Below, in pieces: positions 32,032 to 38,600 of a DNA stretch of 40,680 nt; positions within the stretch are counted from its first letter, which is position 1, and the number at the start of each line of letters is the position of its first letter. The notes beneath the pieces are model-generated. The model ran no database searches, was not told the DNA's origin, and was given only the letters and a program-made list of their open reading frames with translations. Both the position numbers and the translations under genes were made by a program. The DNA is from a bacterium (GTDB taxonomy: Bacteria; Krumholzibacteriota; Krumholzibacteriia; LZORAL124-64-63): positions 1-40,680 of the forward strand of contig JAHIYU010000021.1 in NCBI GenBank assembly GCA_018814885.1. Direction: 5' to 3'.

Positions 32032-32882
32032 CCTACCGTATCGCCACGGTCCCCTACCTCGCGGCCCGGCCGCTGGTTGACGCCCTGGACGAGCTCGCTC
32101 CGGAGCGCGTGCGCGTGATCTCGGCCGTACCGTCGGTCCTGCCGGAGCTGCTTCACGCCGACGAGGCGGACGCGGCCCTGATCCCGGTCGTCGAGTGCTG
32201 GCGCGGCGCCGGGGACGGCATCGTGCCCGGCGTGGGCATCGCCACGGGCCGTCGCGTGGACAGCGTGAAGCTTTTCAGCCGCGTGGCTCCCACCAGGATA
32301 CGCCACGTGGCCGTGGACCGCGGCAGCCGCACCTCGGTGGCGCTCCTGCGCATACTTTTCGCCGACCTCTACGACGTGCAGCCGGACTTCAAGGTGCTCG
32401 AACCCCGTGTCGACACCCTGCTGGACGACCACGAGGCGGCGCTGGTCATCGGCGACCGCGGCTTCGCCGCCGAAGGCCGGTTTCGCGCGGAGGGGCGCGA
32501 GGATGTCCACATCGTCGATCTCGGCGAGACCTGGCGCCAGATGACGGGGCTGCCCTTCGTTTTCGCGGTGTGGGCGCTGGGGCGGCGCTTCGTGACCGGA
32601 GCGGGCGTCGCGGAGCGCGAGGAACTCGTCGCCCTGCTCACCCGGTCCCGTGACTTGGGGCTGTCCAGGATAGATGAGCTGGCCGCCCGCGCGGCGGCCG
32701 AGGGATGTCTCGGCCCGGGGGGCGTCTGCTCGGCTGACGTCATCCGCGGGTTCTTTGCGGAATCGATGTGCTACGCGCTCGGCGAACGCGAAATGGCGGG
32801 GCTGCGGCGGTTTCATACCCTGTGTGTGCGCCATGCCATCTGCCCACCCGGCCGTGGCGTGGATTTCACGGCACGTACGTGA
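32028..32882 (+). CDS. mqnA: Chorismate dehydratase MqnA
   Basis: 284 residues, MqnA/MqnD-type periplasmic-binding-protein fold. MqnA converts chorismate to 3-enolpyruvylbenzoate, the first step of the futalosine pathway to menaquinone. Features: MTYRIATVPYLAARPLVDAL, DAALIPVVE, VDSVKLFSR, DRGSRTSVALLRILF, ALVIGDRGF and WRQMTGLPFVFAVWA. The start overlaps the upstream glycosyltransferase stop by ATGA, with AGGAAAG just upstream. The C-terminal 30 residues (FHTLCVRHAICPPGRG) extend beyond the core fold. The following gene is an MqnC homologue, a normal neighbour, but with a damaged cluster motif. Confidence 0.9.
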   Translation: MTYRIATVPYLAARPLVDALDELAPERVRVISAVPSVLPELLHADEADAALIPVVECWRGAGDGIVPGVGIATGRRVDSVKLFSRVAPTRIRHVAVDRGSRTSVALLRILFADLYDVQPDFKVLEPRVDTLLDDHEAALVIGDRGFAAEGRFRAEGREDVHIVDLGETWRQMTGLPFVFAVWALGRRFVTGAGVAEREELVALLTRSRDLGLSRIDELAARAAAEGCLGPGGVCSADVIRGFFAESMCYALGEREMAGLRRFHTLCVRHAICPPGRGVDFTART

Positions 32883-32894
32883 CGAGGAACCGCG

Positions 32895-34079
32895 ATGACC
32901 ATACCCGAGGGAGACGGCCCCACCGCCCCCGACGAGTCCTACGGCGTGCCCCGGCGTTCGAGCGGGGATGCCCTCGAGATCCTCGACGAGTCCCTGCGGC
33001 GCCGCCTGACCGGCGGCGAGCTGTTGCTGCTGTGCGAGGAAGCGGCCCTGCACGACCTGGGACGCACGGCTCATGCCTTGCGGCTGGAGCGCTGCGATCC
33101 CGGGCGCGTCACCTATGTCGTCGGCCGCCGCGTCACCGATACCGGTCTGAGTCACGGGGATTGCTGGTTCAGCGCCTCCAACCGTCACGGGGGCGCCGTC
33201 GCCGCTCACGGCTCGATGCTGGACGAGGTGATGGCCGAGATCCGCACCGCCTTCGCCGTCGGCGAACGCCCGATCCTGCCGCACGTCGGGCAACCTCCCG
33301 ACCCTGGGATCGAGACCCGCGAAAAGATGCTGCGCGAATTGAAGGCGGCCTGTCCCCGGCTGTGGATACAAGGCTTCTCGCCCGATGCGGTCCGTCGCCT
33401 CGCCGAGAGGTCAGGGCTCCAGACCCTGGAGGTGCTGCGCCGCCTGCAGGAAGCGGGGCTGGATTCCATGTCCGGCGACGACGCCGGGGTCCTCAGCGAT
33501 CGCGTCCGCCGTCTGTTGGCGCCCGACGGGACCACCGCCCGCGCGTGGATCGAGATCAGCGAGGAAGCCCATTACCTGGGCCTGCCCACCACGGCGGCCA
33601 TGACGATCGGGCACATGGAGACATATCCCGAGCGTGTCGAGCACCTGCTGCGCCTGCGCGAGAGCCAGGACAGGACGTCCGGTTACACGGCCTTCGCTCC
33701 CCGGATCTTCCGGCCGGCCGGCACGCAGCGCCCGCCCGCGCCCGATTCGATGGCGCGCACCGCCGCCCGCGGCGATCCGGGGGTGCCGGATTACCTGCGC
33801 ACCCTGGCGATCGCGCGTATCGCGCTCGACAACTTCGCCGACATCCAGGCGTCCTGGATCGCGCAGGGCAAGAGCGTGGGCCGGCTCGCCCTCTCCTTCG
33901 GCGCCAACGATCTGGGCGCCACGATGACGGAGGAGGGCGTGGTTCAGGCCGACGGCGTCGCGCGGTCCCCGACCGGGGCCGACCTCGAAGAGATGATCCG
34001 CAGCGCCGGTTTCTCCCCTGCCCAGCGGAATTTCGGCTACAACGTCCGGTGCCTCGCTCCCCCCGTCGACGATGCCTGA
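32895..34079 (+). CDS. MqnC-like protein with degenerate radical-SAM motif
   Basis: 394 residues, resembling MqnC (dehypoxanthine futalosine cyclase) over its length. The C-terminal part is MqnC-like: IGHMETYPERVEHLLRLRE, IALDNFADIQASW, LSFGANDLGATMTEEGVV, IRSAGFSPAQRN. The N-terminal part keeps the frame VTYVVGRR but the 4Fe-4S motif C-x3-C-x2-C is S86-HGD-C90-WF-S93; the Y-x-N context before it is also changed. Nearby, the usual GGLHP is replaced by GQPPDP, and S-I-PGGGAEI by SMSGDDAGVL. The reading frame is intact and codon use matches its neighbours, so this is not a simple pseudogene. It lies 12 bases after mqnA. It is unlikely to cleave SAM by the normal chemistry. Confidence 0.85.
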   Translation: MTIPEGDGPTAPDESYGVPRRSSGDALEILDESLRRRLTGGELLLLCEEAALHDLGRTAHALRLERCDPGRVTYVVGRRVTDTGLSHGDCWFSASNRHGGAVAAHGSMLDEVMAEIRTAFAVGERPILPHVGQPPDPGIETREKMLRELKAACPRLWIQGFSPDAVRRLAERSGLQTLEVLRRLQEAGLDSMSGDDAGVLSDRVRRLLAPDGTTARAWIEISEEAHYLGLPTTAAMTIGHMETYPERVEHLLRLRESQDRTSGYTAFAPRIFRPAGTQRPPAPDSMARTAARGDPGVPDYLRTLAIARIALDNFADIQASWIAQGKSVGRLALSFGANDLGATMTEEGVVQADGVARSPTGADLEEMIRSAGFSPAQRNFGYNVRCLAPPVDDA

Positions 34080-34184
34080 TATCGCTCAATGAATCCCTTT
34101 CGCTACCGATACAGTGAACAGATAGTCAGGTTGTGGCGCGGAGACCCGCGACCGTTCCGGCGTCGAACTATGTGGGAGATGGAC

Positions 34185-35867
34185 ATGGCAAGGAAAATGA
34201 GTCTGGGCCGCAAGCTGGGTCTCGGTTTCGGCCTGCTGATGGGCTTGATGGTGATCGTCCTGGTCATTGCCACCTTCGGGTTCCATTCCCTCGAAAAGAA
34301 CACCCGGCGCTTTCTGGAGAACCAGCAGCTCGAAACCGATCTCATGACTTACGAGGTCGACCAGCTCAGCTGGACCCGCGAACTCGGCGATGCCATCATC
34401 AACGCCGACGTATCCGGCCTGGACATCCAGACCGATCCCGCACGGTGCGCGTTCGGCGTCTGGTACGGGAGCGAGGACAGACGCCGGGACGTCACGTTGT
34501 TGCCCGAACTGGCATCCCTGCTGGCGCAGATCGAGAACCGTCACGCCGCATTGCACGCCGCCGCCAACGAGATCATCTCGCTGCTCGCGGCTCACGACAC
34601 CTCGCGGCCGGAGACATGGCTGGCAGCGAGACGGATGCACCAGGATGGCGTGATACCCGCGGAAGACGGCATGTTCGAGATCCTGAATCGCATGCGTACG
34701 GTGGTCCAGGCCTACTGCGAAACCTACCGGGCGCGGATCGAGGCTCTCCACCAACGCGTCGAAATGGTCCTGCTCATATTGGTTTCCCTGGGCATGCTGG
34801 TGGGCGGCGCCCTCGTCGTGTCGTTGACCCGGAACATCGTCAAGGATCTGAAGCGCGTGATCGTCGGCATGGGCGAGAGCGTGGGCCAGGTGACCACGGC
34901 CTCTGCCCACCTGTCCGAATCGAGCCAGGACCTGGCCCACGGCGCGAGCACCCAGGCCTCCACCCTCGAGCAGATATCCGCCTCCCTGCAGGATCTCTCC
35001 GCCAAGACCCGTCTCAACGCCGCCAACGCGGCGAAGATGGACGACATGGCCGACGTGGTCTCCAAGGCGTCGCTGCGCTCTGCGGAGGCGGGCAGCCGCA
35101 TGCAGGAGGCCATCTCCAAGGTCCAGAAATCGTCGGGCGATACGGCGCGCATCATCAAGTCCATCGACGAGATCGCCTTCCAGACCAACCTGCTGGCGCT
35201 CAACGCGGCGGTCGAGGCCGCGCGGGCGGGCGAGGCTGGCAAGGGCTTCGCGGTGGTGGCCGAGGAAGTGCGCAACCTGGCCCAGCGCAGCGCCGAGGCC
35301 GCCAGGGACACCACGGCCCTGATCGCCGAATCCAAGCAGGACGCCGAGCGCGGCGTCAAGGTCACCGCCGAGATTTCCGAAGCCATCCGCAGCATCTCGG
35401 ACAGCATCGCGCAGGTCACCGAATTGATCCGCGAGGTGACGACCGCCAGCGGCGAGCAGGCCGTGGGCATCGAGGAGCTCAACAACGCCGTCGCCGACAT
35501 GGAACAGGTGACCCAGTCCAACGCCGCCAATTCCGAGCAGACCGCGGCGTCCAGCGAGGAGCTCTCGGCCCAGGCCGGCGAGATGGTGTACATGATCGAG
35601 GTGTTGCAGCAGATCGCCGGCGGCAGGGGCGGGACGGGGGAATCCGGCCGCGCCGGACAGGCCGGCCCCGGCGAGAAACCTGTGCGGTCCGCCTATCGGC
35701 AAAGCGCGTGCTGGCCGGTCGGGGCAGGTCCGGAGCAGGCCGCCGCCATCGATGGGTTCGACCTGGACGATCTCGATATCGACGAGTTCTGGGACGAGGA
35801 GGCGAGCGGTAACCTGGAGCCCGATCGGGCGGTCGGACTCGACAAGAAGGAGCTGATCGACATCTGA
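34185..35867 (+). CDS. Methyl-accepting chemotaxis protein with CZB-like sensor
   Basis: 560 residues. Membrane helices at about 11-31 and 193-215 flank an extracytoplasmic domain containing the CZB-like pattern CAFGVWY (C88), then 26 residues, then HAALH (H120, H124). The first His expected before a Trp is Gln here (VDQLSW, Q60). The cytoplasmic part has a HAMP-like stretch and the conserved hairpin (about 329-371: [20 protein letters not shown]...). The acidic C-terminus ([15 protein letters not shown]) is a possible tether. I chose the ATG at 34185 with GGGAGA 8 bases upstream; an in-frame ATG at 34089 lacks similarity. A terminator follows. Confidence 0.9.
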   Translation: MARKMSLGRKLGLGFGLLMGLMVIVLVIATFGFHSLEKNTRRFLENQQLETDLMTYEVDQLSWTRELGDAIINADVSGLDIQTDPARCAFGVWYGSEDRRRDVTLLPELASLLAQIENRHAALHAAANEIISLLAAHDTSRPETWLAARRMHQDGVIPAEDGMFEILNRMRTVVQAYCETYRARIEALHQRVEMVLLILVSLGMLVGGALVVSLTRNIVKDLKRVIVGMGESVGQVTTASAHLSESSQDLAHGASTQASTLEQISASLQDLSAKTRLNAANAAKMDDMADVVSKASLRSAEAGSRMQEAISKVQKSSGDTARIIKSIDEIAFQTNLLALNAAVEAARAGEAGKGFAVVAEEVRNLAQRSAEAARDTTALIAESKQDAERGVKVTAEISEAIRSISDSIAQVTELIREVTTASGEQAVGIEELNNAVADMEQVTQSNAANSEQTAASSEELSAQAGEMVYMIEVLQQIAGGRGGTGESGRAGQAGPGEKPVRSAYRQSACWPVGAGPEQAAAIDGFDLDDLDIDEFWDEEASGNLEPDRAVGLDKKELIDI

Positions 35868-35888
35868 CCCGTGGTCCCCGGTCCGCGA

Positions 35889-35918
35889 AGCCCGCCCGAC
35901 GAGGGCGGGCTTTCTGTT
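35889..35918 (+). terminator. Intrinsic terminator after the chemoreceptor gene
   Basis: AGCCCGCCC (35889-35897) and GGGCGGGCT (35903-35911) form a perfect 9-bp stem with a five-base loop, followed by TTCTGTT. It lies 21 bases after the stop codon and between convergent genes, so it may serve both strands, though the T-tract is better on the forward strand. Confidence 0.8.
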
Positions 35919-35954
35919 ATCGGGCAGATCCGGCGCCGGACCGCCCACGGCCTG

Positions 35955-37232
35955 TCAAGGCAGGCGCAACCAGTCCTCGCCGTAGATGGAGCGCGGGAAG
36001 ATGATAGGCACGAGGCCGTGGAGGAATTGCCTCAACTTGAGCGCCAGGTGATTGGCGTCGTGCGCGCCGTGGACGGTGCGCAGGAATCCTTCCAGGGCGT
36101 AGGTCTGCACCTCGACGTGGAACCGGTAGGGCAGGCCGCCGGGAACGTCCGACGGATGCAGGATGCCCAGATCCCCCTTGTAGACCCGGTAGCCGCGGCC
36201 CGAGTGGCGGTCGAGATGCCGCTCGTCGTGGCTGTCGACCAGCGTGTCGGTGACGTCGTGCCACGAGATGGGATTGCCGAAGACGCTGTCCAGCAGCGTC
36301 AGCAGGTCGTTGATGGCGTCCTCGTCGTGGACGATGAACATGGCGCCGAGAATATCGCTGATCTCGTCCGGATCTTGGATTCCCTTGCGGATTATCTTGG
36401 ACAGGAGCGGGCCGCTGCTGCGCTCCCCGGTGGCGTCCCAGCGCTTGCGCTCGATGACGCGGTGGCTGCCATCGACGATCTCGTAGGAGATCGGCACCAC
36501 CGTCCGCTTGAAACGGCAGTTGTAGTAGAGCACGTCCAGGGCGATCTTGCGCCCGCTGACCGCCTTCTCCAGGAAGATCGACTTGAACTCGAAGCGCTCC
36601 TGCCCGGGCTTGGGCTTGAGGTTGTAGTGGATGGACTCGCCGTCCTCGTCGATATGGAAACCGACCTCCACGACGTTGGTGTCCAGGGCGTATTCCCACA
36701 GGCCCTCGCGCAGCAGACGCTCGAAATAGGCCTTGTGCTTGGGGCCCAGCTGGACTTGGCGCGAATGATCGATGTCCAGCAGCAGCTTGGCGAGATAGAG
36801 CTTGCGCTGCGCCTCGTAGCGGGTGCGCGGATCCTCCGGCGAGAAGAGGAAGGACATCAGCGTTCGCATGTCGTTGCAGGCAGATATGTTGGCGTCTGGA
36901 CGCGCGTGCTCCCGCGACGATGCGGGCAGCAGGGACACGAGGTCCCGCACGTAGGTTTCGGCTTCGGTCAGGTAGCGGATCAGCTCCGTCGGCCCGCGGC
37001 TGCCGCCACCGTCGCGCAACGGAGGATTGAGCATGCGTTTGATCTCGGCCCGGTAGGCGTCGTCGTCGTCGCGGATGCGGATGTACATCTGCCGGAAGAA
37101 GCGCCCGATGCGCGAGGAACGCCGCACGAACCGCGGGTCGAGCAGGGGGTGGGCGCTGTAGTCCACGTCCCAGGGATCGCCGGACGCGTTCCTGGTCTCC
37201 AGACTCGAGGCGTCTACCCAGCGTTGATGCAT
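35955..37232 (-). CDS. Uncharacterised protein with possible RelA/SpoT-like domain
   Basis: 425 residues, no signal peptide. I do not recognise the N-terminal 260 residues, which are charged and partly helical. The C-terminal part (about 272-396) resembles a RelA/SpoT nucleotidyltransferase: LLSKIIRKGIQDPDEISDILGAMFIV (compare the synthetase S-x3-K...D-x-x-x-x-R), GYRVYKGDLGI, and FHVEVQTYALEGFLRTVHGAH (compare E-x-Q-x-R/T...H). D293, Y348 and E374 would align with key residues, but the Arg after DILGA is Met. If real, it is very divergent and its activity is uncertain. It begins 10 bases after the trans-sulfuration gene, so the two are probably cotranscribed. The ATG has only a weak ribosome site. 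Confidence 0.5.
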   Translation of the reverse strand: MHQRWVDASSLETRNASGDPWDVDYSAHPLLDPRFVRRSSRIGRFFRQMYIRIRDDDDAYRAEIKRMLNPPLRDGGGSRGPTELIRYLTEAETYVRDLVSLLPASSREHARPDANISACNDMRTLMSFLFSPEDPRTRYEAQRKLYLAKLLLDIDHSRQVQLGPKHKAYFERLLREGLWEYALDTNVVEVGFHIDEDGESIHYNLKPKPGQERFEFKSIFLEKAVSGRKIALDVLYYNCRFKRTVVPISYEIVDGSHRVIERKRWDATGERSSGPLLSKIIRKGIQDPDEISDILGAMFIVHDEDAINDLLTLLDSVFGNPISWHDVTDTLVDSHDERHLDRHSGRGYRVYKGDLGILHPSDVPGGLPYRFHVEVQTYALEGFLRTVHGAHDANHLALKLRQFLHGLVPIIFPRSIYGEDWLRLP

Positions 37233-37242
37233 CGCTCGACTT

Positions 37243-38430
37243 TCAGATCATGTCCAGGACCCTGGCGAGGTCCTCCCGCAGGTCCTCGACGTCCTCGCAG
37301 CCGACGGCCAAGCGGACCAGATCATCCGTGATATCGGCTTCTTCGCGTTCGTGCTGAGGAATTCCGGCGTGCGTCATCGACGCGGGATGCTCGATCAGGC
37401 TCTCGATGCCGCCGAGGCTCACCGCGAGGGTGGGGATCTGGACGTTGTCTATCACCGTGCGTCCCACCTCCAACCCGCCCTTTACCCCGAAGGAGATCAC
37501 GGCCCCGGGGCCGGACATCTGCCGCAGTCCCAGTTCGTACTGGGGATGGCTCTCGAGACCGGGATACCGAACCCAGGTGACCTTGGGATGGGACTCGAGG
37601 TAGCGGGCCAGATCCATGGCGTTGGCCTGCGCCTTCTCCATGCGCAGCGCCAGGGTGCGCACGCCGCGCAGCACGAGCCAGGCCTGGTGGGGATCCATGG
37701 TCCCGCCCAGGTTGCGGTGCACCTTGCGCAGCCGCGTGAAGACGTCCGGATTCTTGGCGACGACCATGCCGGCCACCACGTCTGTATGGCCGTTGATGAA
37801 CTTCGTCATGCTGTGCACGATGATGTCGGCGCCGAGGTCGAAGGGTTGTTGCAGGATCGGGGAGGAGAAGGTGTTGTCCACCGCCAGCAGGGCCCCGTGC
37901 GCATGAGCGATGGCAGCGCAGGCGGCGATGTCCGTCATCTTCAGCGTGGGGTTGGCGGGCGTCTCGATATAGACCAGCTTCGTTTCCGGCCGCATGGCGT
38001 TCTCGACGTTCTCGATGATCGACGAGTCGACGAAGGTAGCGTCGATCCCGAAGCGGGAATATTCCGTCTCCAGCACCGTGCGGGACGGGCCGTAGAGCGC
38101 CTCGGTGCAGACAACGTGATCGCCCTGGCCCAGCAGCGTGAAGTACACCGTGTTCACGGCGGCCATGCCCGTGGCGGCTCCCAGGGCGCCGCAGCCGCCT
38201 TCGAGGGTGGCGATGCATTCCTCGAGGTGCGCCGTCGTGGGGTTGCCGAGGCGCGTGTAGATGTAGCCGTCGTCGGTGCCGGCGAAGCGGGCCGCGCCTT
38301 CGGCGGCTTCGCGGAAACGGAAGGTGGACGACTGGTAGATGGGCACGGATATGGCTCCCGTCGCGGGATCCGGGTGCTGACCGGCGTGAACCACCTTGGT
38401 ATGCATGCGCATGTTCTTTGCGTCCATCAT
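37243..38430 (-). CDS. PLP-dependent trans-sulfuration enzyme
   Basis: 395 residues, Cys/Met metabolism PLP-enzyme family (cystathionine gamma-synthase, cystathionine gamma-lyase, methionine gamma-lyase, O-acylhomoserine sulfhydrylase). Visible: the phosphate-binding Y-x-R of YIYTRLGNPT (Y58, R60), the PLP-stacking Tyr in ALYGPSRTV (Y113), the Asp in AVDNTFSSP (D185), and the PLP Lys in HSMTKFINGH (K210). The residue matching methionine gamma-lyase Cys116 is Ser in YGPS, so assignment within the family is left open. The double ATG at 38430/38427 has AGGAAG upstream. It likely shares a promoter region with the divergent subtilase and is cotranscribed with the gene at 35955. Confidence 0.9.
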   Translation of the reverse strand: MMDAKNMRMHTKVVHAGQHPDPATGAISVPIYQSSTFRFREAAEGAARFAGTDDGYIYTRLGNPTTAHLEECIATLEGGCGALGAATGMAAVNTVYFTLLGQGDHVVCTEALYGPSRTVLETEYSRFGIDATFVDSSIIENVENAMRPETKLVYIETPANPTLKMTDIAACAAIAHAHGALLAVDNTFSSPILQQPFDLGADIIVHSMTKFINGHTDVVAGMVVAKNPDVFTRLRKVHRNLGGTMDPHQAWLVLRGVRTLALRMEKAQANAMDLARYLESHPKVTWVRYPGLESHPQYELGLRQMSGPGAVISFGVKGGLEVGRTVIDNVQIPTLAVSLGGIESLIEHPASMTHAGIPQHEREEADITDDLVRLAVGCEDVEDLREDLARVLDMI

Positions 38431-38521
38431 CTCTGCTTCCTTTCCGATTCAATGCGGCGGGGCGCTCTTCCTGGCGGCGTCCGCGTGGGGGCTGCCGGCG
38501 ATCCGCGACGGGGGATCCGGC

Positions 38522-38550
38522 TTGTTCGCCCCCGCTACCGCTCATATAAT
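38522..38550 (+). promoter_or_regulatory. Sigma-70 promoter of the subtilase gene
   Basis: A perfect -10 box TATAAT (38545-38550) lies 17 bases after TTGTTC (38522-38527), giving 9 or more of 12 matches. The predicted start is about 44 bases before the ATG at 38601. The reverse strand of the same A/T block reads TATTAT, which could serve the divergent trans-sulfuration gene, so the two promoters may overlap. Confidence 0.6.
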
Positions 38551-38600
38551 AGACTCCCCGTCGCGAGTTGTAAAAGGCCCCCGTATTGCTGGAGGTTCCC

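Noticed and set aside
32895..34079. Frameshift or pseudogene explanation for the MqnC-like protein
   Set aside because: The frame is continuous over 394 residues, similarity resumes on both sides of the altered motif without a phase change, and it has normal spacing to mqnA. Substitutions, not indels, explain the change.
34089..34184. N-terminal extension of the chemoreceptor from the ATG at 34089
   Set aside because: The 32 extra residues are Arg-rich without family similarity and the ATG lacks a ribosome site, whereas the ATG at 34185 has one.
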